A stretch of DNA of 64,000 nt from CF-39 sp035651155 (GTDB lineage Bacteria > Chloroflexota > Limnocylindria > P2-11E): the NCBI GenBank assembly GCA_035651155.1, contig DASRGG010000023.1, positions 1-64,000 on the forward strand, written 5' to 3'. The notes under the pieces are model-generated. The model had not been told where the DNA came from and searched no databases. It was given only the letters and a program-made list of their open reading frames with translations. Positions within the stretch are counted from its first letter, which is position 1. Every line of letters begins with the position of its first letter. Below, piece after piece: positions 1 through 8,184 of the stretch. The translations under genes and the position numbers were made by a program.

Positions 1-1
1 G

Positions 2-82
2 CTCGACGTCGGTCGCGAGAAGCTCGACGTCCTTCATCTCGGCCGGCACGTCAAAACCCTGCCCTTCCGCCTCGAGGGCTGA
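2..82 (+). CDS. 3' end of an upstream gene, possibly transposase (partial)
   Basis: A frame open from the window edge runs 26 codons to a TGA that sits inside the first copy of the terminal repeat. The visible residues end HVKTLPFRLEG and contain a short beta-strand-like stretch (KLDVLHLG). Some IS481-type integrases end in a similar small beta domain, and the adjacent repeats support that reading, but 26 residues cannot establish a family. Confidence 0.35.
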   Translation, partial: LDVGREKLDVLHLGRHVKTLPFRLEG

Positions 83-134
83 ACGATGTCCTGCTGGCAG
101 ATCTACCCTCGCGGCCATGAACGATGTCGTGCTG
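80..134. repeat. Direct repeat of 17 bp (80-96 and 118-134)
   Basis: TGAACGATGTCCTGCTG and TGAACGATGTCGTGCTG differ at one base and are offset by 38 bp. The first copy includes the stop codon of the partial frame. They probably mark the end of an insertion element. Confidence 0.6.
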
Positions 135-176
135 TGTGAGACCTAGCCCGCCTCTCGTACTCTCTTGCCCATCCCG

Positions 177-1604
177 ATGGCCGACGCCCTTGCCGAACTC
201 GTCCAGCTCGCCGCGGCTCGCGGCGCCTCGTACGCGGACGCGCGATCGGTCGAGCGCGAGCACGAGGCCGTATCGGTGCGCGATGGCCAGGTCGAGTCGG
301 TCACGCGCACGGCCGATCGCGGCATCGGTTTCCGCGTCGTCCACAGGGGTGCCTGGGGCTTCGCCGCGACCGACCGCACCGGCGAGGCGGCGATGAGGGG
401 CCTCGTCGAAGAGGCCTTCCGCCGCGCGGACGCTTCGGCGAGCGCGCGTACGACGCCGATCGCGCTCGCGCCGGTCGCGCCGCAGCGTGGCGAGTACCGC
501 ACGACGCTCCGCCGCGACCCGTTCGGCGTGCCGATGCAGGAGCGCATCGCGCTGCTCATGGCCGCGGACGGCGCGCTCCGCGGCCCGAACGCGAGATCGC
601 GCCGCTCGTCGGTCGCGGCGTACCGCACGCGCAAGCGCCTCGTTACGAGCGAGGGCACCGACGTGTCGCAGGAGATCGTCGAATCGGGCGCCGGCGTCGC
701 GGTCACCGCGGTGAAGGCCGGCGCGAAGCCCGCACAGCGCTACGACTCGCGCCTCGTGCGCCAAGCCGGATGGGAATTCGTCGAGGAGCTCGACCTGGTC
801 GGGCGCGCGCGCCGCTATCGCGACGACGCCGAGGCGATGCTCGACGCGCCGCTCGCGGTCGAGCGCCCGACCACTCTGGTGTTCGCGCCCGAGTTCCTCG
901 CGCTGCTCGTGCACGAGTCGTGCGGTCACCCGACCGAGGCGGACCGCGTGCTCGAGTACGAGGTCGCGTTCGCGGGCACGACCTTCATGTGGCCGAAGGA
1001 CCGTGGCGCGCTGCGCTACGGCAGCGAGCACGTGTCGATGACCGCCGACGCCACCGTTCCGGGCGGGATGGGCACGTTCGGGTGGGACGACGACGGCGTT
1101 CCCGCGATGCGCACCAGGCTCATCGACAAGGGCATCTTCACCGGCTATCTCACGTCGCGAGAGACCGCCGCGTGCCTCGAGCTGCCCGTCGCCATCGGCA
1201 GCGCCCGCGCCGAGGGATGGCAGCACTTCCCGATCGTGCGGATGGTGAACGTCTCGCTCGATCCCGGGACGCAGTCGTACCGCACGCTCCTGGACGGCGT
1301 GGAGGACGGGCTCTTGCTCGAAGCGCCGGCGTCGTACTCGCTCGACGACAAGCGGCAGAATTTCCACTTCTCCACCCAGGCCGCGCGCGTCATCCGGAAG
1401 GGTGAGATCCAGGGCTACGCACGCGGCGTCGCGTTCCAGTCCCTCACGCCCGCGTTCTGGGGCCGCTGCGACGGCGTCGCCGACGACTGGGAGCTGCACG
1501 GCTTCCTGTCATGCGCCAAAGGAGAGCCGCTGCAGCTGATGCGCGTCGGCCACGGCGCGGCGCACGCGCGCTTCCGCGACGTGCCGATCGAGGTGCGCGA
1601 ATGA
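177..1604 (+). CDS. tldD: TldD-type metallopeptidase subunit
   Basis: 475 residues, normal for TldD. The zinc-binding helix HESCGH is at residues 246-251, followed by TEADRVLEYE, the family's usual continuation. In characterised systems TldD pairs with TldE/PmbA to form a protease that trims unfolded or ribosomally made peptides. A partner gene lies one gene downstream. The start is taken at the ATG; an in-frame TTG four codons upstream is less likely. A TACTCT hexamer 13 bases before the ATG could be the -10 element. The stop overlaps the next start as ATGA, so the genes are translationally coupled. Confidence 0.9.
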   Translation: MADALAELVQLAAARGASYADARSVEREHEAVSVRDGQVESVTRTADRGIGFRVVHRGAWGFAATDRTGEAAMRGLVEEAFRRADASASARTTPIALAPVAPQRGEYRTTLRRDPFGVPMQERIALLMAADGALRGPNARSRRSSVAAYRTRKRLVTSEGTDVSQEIVESGAGVAVTAVKAGAKPAQRYDSRLVRQAGWEFVEELDLVGRARRYRDDAEAMLDAPLAVERPTTLVFAPEFLALLVHESCGHPTEADRVLEYEVAFAGTTFMWPKDRGALRYGSEHVSMTADATVPGGMGTFGWDDDGVPAMRTRLIDKGIFTGYLTSRETAACLELPVAIGSARAEGWQHFPIVRMVNVSLDPGTQSYRTLLDGVEDGLLLEAPASYSLDDKRQNFHFSTQAARVIRKGEIQGYARGVAFQSLTPAFWGRCDGVADDWELHGFLSCAKGEPLQLMRVGHGAAHARFRDVPIEVRE

Positions 1605-2479
1605 GCGCCCGTTCGCGCGCGCGGCGGGTCCTGCCAGGGCTCGCGCTCCTCCTCGTCGTCACGTCCGGATGCGCGCCGGCGGCGCCCGCGGCGTCGCCGA
1701 GCGCCGAGCCGCAGGGGAGCGTCCTCGTGGGCACGACGACGACGACCCAGGACACCGGACTGCTCGACGTGCTCCTCCCCGATTTCGAGCGCCGTACCGG
1801 ATGGAAGGTAAAGCTCGTCGTCGGCGGGAGCGGCCAGATCCTGCGGCAGGCGCAGCGGGGCGACCTGGACGTCATCCTCACGCACTCGCCTCCGGACGAG
1901 GAGGCGTTCATGAAGGCCGGCTACGGCAGCGAGCGCCGGCTCGTCATGCACAACGACTTCGTGCTGCTGGGCCCCGTCGACGACCCCGCGCGCATCAAGG
2001 GGCAGAGCGTCGGCGACGCGCTGCGGCGCATCTACGACGCGAGCGCCACGTTCGTCTCCCGCGGCGACAGGTCCGGGACCAACGTCAAAGAGCTTTCGCT
2101 CTGGTCGGAGGCCGGCCGCGATCCGAAGGGCAAGCCGTGGTATCTCGAGTCGGGGACCGGTCAGCTCCAGAACCTGCAGCTCGCCGTCACGCGAAAGGCG
2201 TACACGCTGTCCGATCGCGGCACGTGGCTCGCGAACCGGCCGCAGCTCCGGGGGCTCGACGTCCTCGTCGAAGGCGGCCACGCGCTGCTGAACATCTACC
2301 ACGTCATCCTCTTCGACCCGGCGCGCTTCCCGAAGGTCGAGCAGCGCGGCGCGCGGGCCTTCGCCGACTACCTCGTCGGGCCGGACGGGCAGAAGGTCAT
2401 CGCCACGTACGGCGTCCAGAAGTACGGGCAATCGACCTTCACCGCGGATGCCGGCAAGAACGAGGACGATCTCGAGTGA
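1601..2479 (+). CDS. TupA-like tungstate/oxyanion-binding lipoprotein
   Basis: 292 residues. It begins with a lipoprotein signal (LLLVVTSGC lipobox), then the sequence GTTTTTQDTGLLDVLLPDFE, the hallmark N-terminus of TupA-type tungstate-binding proteins of ABC importers. A second ligand-loop motif, SRGDRSGTNVKE, also matches that family. It should be anchored to the outer face of the membrane and hand ligand to a TupB permease. No tupB or tupC occurs in this window, and the gene is wedged between tldD and tldE with overlapping starts on both sides. Specificity for tungstate rather than molybdate is inferred from the motif. Confidence 0.82.
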   Translation: MSARSRARRVLPGLALLLVVTSGCAPAAPAASPSAEPQGSVLVGTTTTTQDTGLLDVLLPDFERRTGWKVKLVVGGSGQILRQAQRGDLDVILTHSPPDEEAFMKAGYGSERRLVMHNDFVLLGPVDDPARIKGQSVGDALRRIYDASATFVSRGDRSGTNVKELSLWSEAGRDPKGKPWYLESGTGQLQNLQLAVTRKAYTLSDRGTWLANRPQLRGLDVLVEGGHALLNIYHVILFDPARFPKVEQRGARAFADYLVGPDGQKVIATYGVQKYGQSTFTADAGKNEDDLE

Positions 2480-3843
2480 CCGCCGTCGGCGCCGACGCGA
2501 TCCTCGCGCCGCTGCGCGCCGCGCTGGGGGACGCCAAAGGCGACGAGGCGGAGCTCTGGGCGCACCGGCGGCGGTCCGCGATCACCCGCTACGCGAGGAA
2601 CGAGGTGCATCAGAACGCCGTCGCCGATGAGTGGTACGTCCAGGCGCGCGTCGCGGTGAAGGGCGCGGTCGGGATCGCGAGCGCCAACTCGTTGGAGCCC
2701 GCCGACCTGCGGCGTCTGCTCGCGGACGCGCGTGCGGCCGCGGAGCTGTCGCTGCCCAACACGGAGTGGCCGGGGCTCGCCGAGCCGCGGCCGATGCCCG
2801 AGGCGAAGGCGTTCGACGATCGCACCGCGACCGCGGACGCGAAGCGTCAGGCGGACGACATCCGCACGATCACCGACCTCGTCCGCCGCCGCGGCATGCG
2901 CGCGGCGGGGACGCATCAGCAGGAGCTGACCGAGGACGCGGTCGCGAACACGAATGGCGTCGGCGCCTACGCGCCGATGACGATGGCCTACCTGCGCGCG
3001 CTCGCGCTCGCGGACCACGGCGGATCGGGCTGGGGCGAGGATCTCGCGTGGACCGCGTCGGCGCTGGATCCCGCGGCGGTCGCGTCCCGCGCGATCGAGA
3101 GGGCCGCCCTCGACCACGATCGCCTGCAGCTGGAGCCCGGCGACTACGAGGCGGTCTTCGAAGAGCTCGCCGTCGCCGAGGTGCTCCGGTTCATGTCGCT
3201 CACCGGGCTCACCGGCCAGACGCTCCGCGACGGCCGCTCGTTCATGGCCGGGCGCATCGGCGAGCAGGTGACGGGGCCGCGCTTCTCGCTCTGGGAGGAC
3301 GCCCTCGACCCGCGTACGCTCGCGATCCCGTTCGACGTCGAGGGGACCCCGAAGCGGCGGGTCACGCTGGTCGAGAAGGGGATCGCGCGCGGCGTCGTGC
3401 ACGACCGTCAATCCGGGCGCTGGTTCGGCACCTCGAGCACGGGACACGCCGCGGACCCGCGCCGCTACGGTCCGGGCGGGCACGCCGCCAACCTCACCAT
3501 GGCCGGCGGCGACGCGTCGCGCGAGCAGCTCATCGGGAGCGTCACGCATGGCGTGCTCATCACGCGCTTCCATTACACGAACACTCCGGATCCGAAGCGC
3601 GCGACCATGACCGGCACCACGCGCGACGGGACGTTCCTCATCGAGGATGGCCGCATCACACGCGCGCTCGCGAACGTGCGCTATCGGATGTCGGCGCTCG
3701 ATCTGTTCGCGGGGATCGATCTTCTCGGACCGCAGCGGCTCGTCCGCGACTGGTGGTCCTCGAACGGGATGGGCTCGATCGTGTGCCTGTGCCCGCCGGT
3801 GAAGGTCGCCCGCGCGACGATCACCGGCTCGAGCCCGCTCTAA
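2476..3843 (+). CDS. tldE: TldE/PmbA-type protease subunit
   Basis: 455 residues. It starts at a GTG overlapping the TGA of the binding-protein gene (GTGA). The protein has the TldE/PmbA layout and lacks the HExxxH metal site seen in its partner. Conserved C-terminal segments such as HGVLITRFHYTN and GTFLIEDGRI are visible. The TldD-TldE heterodimer is expected to act in the cytoplasm on small or unfolded polypeptides. Separation of the two subunit genes by a solute-binding lipoprotein is the odd feature. It ends 171 bp before a convergent cytochrome gene. Confidence 0.88.
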   Translation: MTAVGADAILAPLRAALGDAKGDEAELWAHRRRSAITRYARNEVHQNAVADEWYVQARVAVKGAVGIASANSLEPADLRRLLADARAAAELSLPNTEWPGLAEPRPMPEAKAFDDRTATADAKRQADDIRTITDLVRRRGMRAAGTHQQELTEDAVANTNGVGAYAPMTMAYLRALALADHGGSGWGEDLAWTASALDPAAVASRAIERAALDHDRLQLEPGDYEAVFEELAVAEVLRFMSLTGLTGQTLRDGRSFMAGRIGEQVTGPRFSLWEDALDPRTLAIPFDVEGTPKRRVTLVEKGIARGVVHDRQSGRWFGTSSTGHAADPRRYGPGGHAANLTMAGGDASREQLIGSVTHGVLITRFHYTNTPDPKRATMTGTTRDGTFLIEDGRITRALANVRYRMSALDLFAGIDLLGPQRLVRDWWSSNGMGSIVCLCPPVKVARATITGSSPL

Positions 3844-4014
3844 CGTGCTCTCAACCGGCCTGACGCTTGCGGTCAGATGGCCGACGTTGGCACGGGCTGT
3901 GGGGCGATCGGAGCTCGGAGCAGGGAGAGGGATGCACTCTGGCTCGTCGGATCTCACGAAGACTTGCGGGCCGGGTGCGTCGGTCCAGACGACGACCAAC
4001 ACGACACGCGCGCG
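3844..4014. other. Convergent intergenic region with a small hairpin
   Basis: This spacer separates two convergent operons. A CTGAC/GTCAG stem with a 7-base loop lies at 3860-3876, close to the tldE stop, but no T-run follows it, so an intrinsic terminator is only weakly supported. Nothing else was recognised. Confidence 0.3.
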
Positions 4015-4554
4015 TCACTGCGCGACGCGCTTCGACGCGAGGGCGTCGAGGTAGCGGATGATCTGCCACCTCTGCTCCTCGGTGAGCTTGTCCTTCCACG
4101 CGGGCATCCCGGTGCCGGCCACGCCGTTCGAGATCCAGTAGAAGACCTCGCCCGTCGGATGGAGCGGCACGTGGACCTGCAGATTGAACGGGCGCGGTTG
4201 CAGCGTGAACGACGCGGGCCCGTCGCCGAGGGCGCGCGGTCCGTGGCAGATCGCGCAGTTCGCCTGGAACAGGGTGCGCCCGGCGGCGATGTTCTCGTCC
4301 GTATCGGGCACCGGGTCCGACTGGAAGCGGGCGGTGAACGGCACCGGCGGCGTCGGGATGTCCGGCGCGACGGTGAACGCGAGCGCGTACGTGACGACCG
4401 TGATGCCCGCAAGGACGCCCACGCTCTGCAGGTAGCGCCGCGGGCTGCCGCCGCGAGAGCGCGTCACGAACGCGAGCACGCCGAAGATCGCGATCCCGAT
4501 GACGAGGAGCTGCGCGATGTCCTGGAGCGCCTGGCGCGTGATCGGGAGCTGCAT
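4015..4554 (-). CDS. Membrane-anchored mono-haem cytochrome c
   Basis: 179 residues. Two TM helices occupy about residues 13-31 and 43-62, and an extracytoplasmic class I cytochrome c domain follows. The haem-binding CAICH is at 100-104 and the likely axial methionine is M150 in GMPAW. The C-terminal helix LTEEQRWQIIRYLDAL is typical of these domains. It is the last gene of a minus-strand group that includes a CopC-CopD fusion, which suggests electron transfer or copper-linked respiration at the outer face of the membrane. The natural partner cannot be told from sequence. Confidence 0.85.
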   Translation of the reverse strand: MQLPITRQALQDIAQLLVIGIAIFGVLAFVTRSRGGSPRRYLQSVGVLAGITVVTYALAFTVAPDIPTPPVPFTARFQSDPVPDTDENIAAGRTLFQANCAICHGPRALGDGPASFTLQPRPFNLQVHVPLHPTGEVFYWISNGVAGTGMPAWKDKLTEEQRWQIIRYLDALASKRVAQ

Positions 4555-4556
4555 CG

Positions 4557-4688
4557 CTAGGGCTTCGCCTTCGGCTTGCGGTTCGACCAGACGTAGAGCG
4601 CGATGAGGATGATCAGCGGCAGCCCGAGCTCGATGAACTCATCGAGCGGCCCGGTGCCGCCGTGCGCCAGGACGCTCGAGAGCCTCAT
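4557..4688 (-). CDS. 43-residue single-TM protein of the cop locus
   Basis: The ATG overlaps the TGA of the CopC-CopD gene (ATGA). The protein reads as a short outside segment with HGG, an acidic DEFIE stretch, one TM helix (LPLIILIALYVW) and a basic tail (RKPKAKP). It is too short for domain assignment. The tight coupling upstream and the 2-bp gap before the cytochrome gene argue that it is real. A role as a small accessory subunit is a guess from position. Confidence 0.6.
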   Translation of the reverse strand: MRLSSVLAHGGTGPLDEFIELGLPLIILIALYVWSNRKPKAKP

Positions 4689-6583
4689 CGTGCGACGTCG
4701 AGGGTATACGTCCCGCTCCCCGCGCCGCTCACGGCGAGCGTGACCTTCCACCGGCCGGCGTCGAGCGAGGGGACGTCGACGCGATAGCGGCCGGGGCCGA
4801 GCGTCGCGGGATCCTCCTTCGCGTCGATCGGCGGCTGCGCCGCCGGCCCGCTGAACGTCGCCGTGACCCTCTTGCCCTGGACCGGATCGCCCTTCGCGTC
4901 GATGAGCACGACGTTGATCGCGATCGGCGCGCCGGCCTGTGGCTGCGACGGGTCCGCGAACACCACGAGGTTGTAGGGCGGAAGGGCGACCACCTGCGCC
5001 GCCTGGCCGCCGGTGTTCGAGATGGGGACCGTGAAGAGCGCCCGCACGTCGAGACGTCCGGGAAGCCGCACGATGGTCTGCACCTTCCAGGTGCCGAACA
5101 TGGCGGTCGGGCTTCCTTCGGCGACGTACTCGCCGGGCGCGCGCTGCGTCGTGTCGAGCTCCTGCTCGCCCATGTCGTGCTCGACCATCGTGAAGCGAAG
5201 GCTGACCTTCTCCGCGCCGGTCACCGGCGTGAGGCCCTGCGTGACGCGGACGACGTAGCGGTTGCGGCCCGGGTTGGTCGTCGGGATCAAGAGCTCGATG
5301 CGCAGGCCTTCCGCGCGCTGGGTCTCATCGAAGGCCGCCGCGCTCGCCTGCGCCGGCGGCGCGAGGGCCGTGAGGAACGCGGTCGCGATGAGGACGGCCG
5401 CGAAGAGGCCCGTCTCGCCGATCGCCCCCCGCACGAGACCCGCTTTCGCGGCGATGCCCGCGCGCAGACGCGGTCCCCACGCGAGGAGGTTCAGCGCTCC
5501 GAGCGCGACGAGCAGGACGAGCATCACGATCTTGGCCAGCAGCGCGAGCCCGTACGGCGTCTCGTAGAGGTCCTCGACCAGCACGAGACGGTCGAAAGCT
5601 TGCAGCGTCCCCGTCGTCAGGATCACCGCGACACACACGAGCGCCGTCAGGGAGAAGCGCCACACCGTCGCGCCGAGCGCGCGGACGTCCGATGCGGCCG
5701 GGATCGCGAGAAGGAGCAGGGCGACGACGCCTCCGCTCCAGATCGAGATCGCGACGACGTGGATGAAGTCGAGCGCGACGTACCTGGGGTCGCCGGTGGC
5801 CGCGGCATGCGAGACGAGCGTCGCCCAGAGACCGGCGCCGAGACCGGCGAACGCGACGATCTCGCGCCGCGTCTCCGCGCCGAGGAGGCGACCCGGCAGC
5901 CAGACCGCCGCGATCGCGACGAGGCCGGCCAGCGCGCGGAGCGCGAGGAAGACGAGCAATCGCCCGGGCACGCCGGTGCCGTACGAGACGAGCAGGAGGG
6001 CGCTGCCGGCGACGAGCAGCACGCCGCCCGCGGTGACGAGCGCGCGCTCGCGCCGGCGCTCGTCGCCGGCGGGCGGTCGGATGAAGAGCGCGAAGAACGC
6101 GACGCCGAGGACCGCGGCGATGCCGGCGAACGACAGCGCGCGACCCGCGAGCTCGAGCGGTGCGGGCGGCGGGGCCGATGGACCGATGTCGGGGATCGAC
6201 GGCAGCGGCGCGTTCCCGATGGCGAACGCGAACGCGCCCTTCGTCTCGTGGCCGTCGACCGCCGAGCGGGCGGTCCACGACACGAGATACCCGCCTTCGG
6301 GCAGCGCGGGCACGCTCACCGCGAGCGTGTTGCCCTCGTCCGTCGCCGAACGGACCTGCCCGCTGTCCTTGCGCGCGCCGCTCGTGTCGAGGACGGCGAC
6401 GTCCGAGCCCGCCGGATCGGTGGGCTCGCTGAACGTTATCCGCACCTCGGACGGCGACTTCGCCAGACGCGCGTCCGCGGCAGGATTCGACTTGACGTAG
6501 TTGGCGTGCGCCGTCGCGGCCCCGCCCGTGAGGACGAGGGCCGCGACGGCGCCTGCCGCGATCGCCGCGAGACGCCCGGTTAT
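4685..6583 (-). CDS. CopC-CopD fusion with C-terminal YtkA-like domains
   Basis: About 632 residues. The N-terminus has a signal peptide ending in AHANYVKSNPAAD, the classic start of mature CopC including its first copper-ligand histidine; VDGHETKGAF supplies another. A CopD-type polytopic region follows (about eight helices), then two beta domains resembling YtkA/FixH (VEHDMGEQEL; ATLGPGRYRVDVPSL). CopC binds copper outside the membrane and CopD is implicated in its import. A GTG at 6445 would cut off the signal peptide and the CopC strands, so it cannot be the start. The frame has no ATG, GTG or TTG further upstream; an ATA at 6583 overlaps the previous TAA stop (ATAA) and is the best candidate. 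Confidence 0.85.
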   Translation of the reverse strand: MTGRLAAIAAGAVAALVLTGGAATAHANYVKSNPAADARLAKSPSEVRITFSEPTDPAGSDVAVLDTSGARKDSGQVRSATDEGNTLAVSVPALPEGGYLVSWTARSAVDGHETKGAFAFAIGNAPLPSIPDIGPSAPPPAPLELAGRALSFAGIAAVLGVAFFALFIRPPAGDERRRERALVTAGGVLLVAGSALLLVSYGTGVPGRLLVFLALRALAGLVAIAAVWLPGRLLGAETRREIVAFAGLGAGLWATLVSHAAATGDPRYVALDFIHVVAISIWSGGVVALLLLAIPAASDVRALGATVWRFSLTALVCVAVILTTGTLQAFDRLVLVEDLYETPYGLALLAKIVMLVLLVALGALNLLAWGPRLRAGIAAKAGLVRGAIGETGLFAAVLIATAFLTALAPPAQASAAAFDETQRAEGLRIELLIPTTNPGRNRYVVRVTQGLTPVTGAEKVSLRFTMVEHDMGEQELDTTQRAPGEYVAEGSPTAMFGTWKVQTIVRLPGRLDVRALFTVPISNTGGQAAQVVALPPYNLVVFADPSQPQAGAPIAINVVLIDAKGDPVQGKRVTATFSGPAAQPPIDAKEDPATLGPGRYRVDVPSLDAGRWKVTLAVSGAGSGTYTLDVAR

Positions 6584-7182
6584 GTGCGTCGCCGCCGCAC
6601 CAGGGTCGCGCCGCCGAGCGCGAGCACGCCGAACACAAGACCGATGATCGCGATGGTCCGTGTCTGATCGATGCCGGACTGGATGGCGTCGAGCCTCTTC
6701 CCCAGGTCGTCGCCGACGGGCACCTTCACCGGGTACTGCAGCGGAGACGGCTGCTGGACGTCGTTGAAGGTCGTCGGTCCCGACTCGAACGTCTCGTTCA
6801 CGCTCGTCGTGCCGACGGTGCCGGTGACCTTGAAGCGGTACTGCCCGGCGACCGTCGGATACATATCGAGCGCGTACAGGCCGGGCTGCCCGAAGACGGC
6901 GCGAACGGTACCGGTGAACGGCGAGAGCCCGCCCTGGATCACCTCGATCTTCAGCGACTTCTCGAGTCCCTCGACCGGCTTCGCCGGGTTCTCGCGAGGA
7001 TCGGAGATGCGGACGGTCGCTGCGTTCAATTGCCCGGCGAACGCGGGTTCATTGAGCCAGCCGACGACGAACTGGTACGGCCCGACGTTCCGGCGCTCGT
7101 GCGCGTCGGCCGGACCCGAGAAGAGCAGCAACGTCGCGACGACCACCACGATCGTGGCCGTCGCACTGAGCGCGCGATACAT
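6580..7182 (-). CDS. Exported protein with C-terminal TM anchor, cop locus
   Basis: 200 residues from an ATG preceded by GGAGGT at a 4-5 base spacing, which fixes the start. A signal peptide (VVVVATLLLFSGPADA) is followed by an extracellular beta-rich domain containing GPYQFVVGWLNEPAF and TVAGQYRFKVTGTV, then a coiled segment, a C-terminal TM helix at about 174-194 and the stop-transfer RRRRT. The family was not recognised. The beta domain has the look of the small copper-locus domains next to CopC and YtkA. It is translationally coupled to the CopC-CopD gene. Confidence 0.7.
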   Translation of the reverse strand: MYRALSATATIVVVVATLLLFSGPADAHERRNVGPYQFVVGWLNEPAFAGQLNAATVRISDPRENPAKPVEGLEKSLKIEVIQGGLSPFTGTVRAVFGQPGLYALDMYPTVAGQYRFKVTGTVGTTSVNETFESGPTTFNDVQQPSPLQYPVKVPVGDDLGKRLDAIQSGIDQTRTIAIIGLVFGVLALGGATLVRRRRT

Positions 7183-7226
7183 GAGTACCTCCATCGCGAA
7201 TGTCGTCCCGCCGCGCGGGACGCGGG

Positions 7227-7607
7227 TCATCGGTGGAGGACGGCGCGCGGCGGCCCGAGGATCAGCGGTGACCGCCAGAGCGCGCGAGCGATGCGCGCCG
7301 CGGGCAGCTCGGCGGTCGCGCGCAGCGTCGGGCGGGGAAGCCGCGGCCAGAGCTGGGCGAGCAGCGCGAGCACGAGGCCCGCCGCCGCGTCGAAGACCGA
7401 CTCCGTCGTCATGAGGCCCTGGTGGGGATCGAAGCGGGCGCGGAGCACGCCGAGGAAGAGCGGCAGCCGGTACGCGGCGAGGACGTGCGTGTGGAAGAGC
7501 GGCGTCCCCGGCGGGTCGACGTGCGGCGCGACGACGACGCCCGAGCCGGCGGTCGTAGCGGCGCCGGCTGCGGCGGCGAAGACCAGGATCGCGAGGGCCC
7601 TACGCAC
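7227..7607 (-). CDS. Small exported protein of unknown function
   Basis: 126 residues from a GTG immediately after the Fur stop. A signal peptide or anchor (ALAILVFAAAAGAATTAG) is followed by a histidine-bearing segment (PHVDPPGTPLFHTHV) that could touch metal, and a second hydrophobic stretch (AAAGLVLALLAQLW). No family was recognised. It lies between a metalloregulator and copper-linked genes. Confidence 0.55.
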   Translation of the reverse strand: MRRALAILVFAAAAGAATTAGSGVVVAPHVDPPGTPLFHTHVLAAYRLPLFLGVLRARFDPHQGLMTTESVFDAAAGLVLALLAQLWPRLPRPTLRATAELPAARIARALWRSPLILGPPRAVLHR

Positions 7608-8066
7608 CTATGGAGAGGATACGGACGCGCACGTACGGCAGACGCCCACCACGGCGGAATGGGCGAGGTCGGCTTCGAATCCGTGCTGCTGACGGAGCCG
7701 GCGGGCAAGCGGCTCGAGCAGCGTCATGGGGACCTCGAGCTCGGCGCCGCAGGAACGGCAGACGAGGTGGCCGTGGCGGCGCTCGTCCGCGAGATGCCAG
7801 CGCGTCACGCGGTCCTCGAAGTGCGTGTGCGTGACATAGCCGAGGGCCTCGAGCGCCTCGAGGTTGCGGTAGACGGTCGAGGGATCGATCTGCGGGAGCT
7901 GCTTGCGGATGCGCTCGGCGATGTCCTCCGCCGTGACGTGGTGGTGCGCGCGCCGCAGTGCATCGAGCACGAGGCGACGCTGCACGGTCATGCGGCGGCC
8001 GCTGGCACGGATGCGGTCGACCATGGCTTCGTGCGCCGCATCGTCCCGCGGCGGAGGCTGGCTCAC
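7608..8066 (-). CDS. Fur-family metalloregulator
   Basis: About 152 residues from a GTG; an ATG 14 codons in is an alternative start. A winged-helix domain with the recognition segment DPSTVYRNLEAL is followed by the dimerisation and metal domain with CRSCG and CRTC pairs for structural zinc and histidines in ERRHGHLVC. Fur proteins repress metal-uptake genes when metal-loaded. It is divergent from a Ni/Co transporter and is the first gene of the minus-strand cop group. Ferric, zinc or nickel specificity cannot be decided from sequence. Confidence 0.88.
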   Translation of the reverse strand: MSQPPPRDDAAHEAMVDRIRASGRRMTVQRRLVLDALRRAHHHVTAEDIAERIRKQLPQIDPSTVYRNLEALEALGYVTHTHFEDRVTRWHLADERRHGHLVCRSCGAELEVPMTLLEPLARRLRQQHGFEADLAHSAVVGVCRTCASVSSP

Positions 8067-8105
8067 TGGTGCAAGTCTGTCGCGACAGCGACCAAGACGC
8101 AACAT

Positions 8106-8119
8106 ACCGCTATTGCGGT
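8106..8119. promoter_or_regulatory. Inverted repeat in the fur/nicO divergent promoter region
   Basis: ACCGC-TATT-GCGGT is a perfect 5+5 inverted repeat 40 bp from the fur GTG, next to an AT-richer stretch (TTTGCGATAAGG) that could hold the transporter's -10 element. Its position between a Fur-type gene and a metal transporter makes it a candidate operator. Confidence 0.4.
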
Positions 8120-8184
8120 CATTTGCGATAAGGTGGACGGTGCGCGGAATAGCCATCCGAGAGCGGAAGGTTTCGAGGGTAGAG

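Larger units (their letters stand above)
1..146. mobile_element. Probable terminal end of an IS481/IS3-like element
   Basis: The first 146 bases hold the tail of a reading frame followed by two near-identical copies of a 17-base word (TGAACGATGTCSTGCTG) 38 bases apart. From memory, IS481-family ends in high-GC bacteria carry repeated copies of a word like TCAACGATGTCCTG just outside the transposase stop, which is the arrangement here. The rest of the element lies outside the window, so neither the transposase core nor the other inverted repeat can be checked. The assignment is an inference from the terminal repeat alone. Confidence 0.35.

Noticed and set aside
2368..4002. Long minus-strand frame opposite tldE
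   Set aside because: Arg-rich shadow without any motif; tldE is clearly the gene.
6445..6445. GTG as start of the CopC-CopD gene
   Set aside because: It would remove the signal peptide, the first CopC copper ligand and the first strands, all present in frame upstream.
5177..6667. Plus-strand frame opposite the CopC-CopD gene
   Set aside because: Composition of charged residues only; CopC and CopD motifs are on the minus strand.
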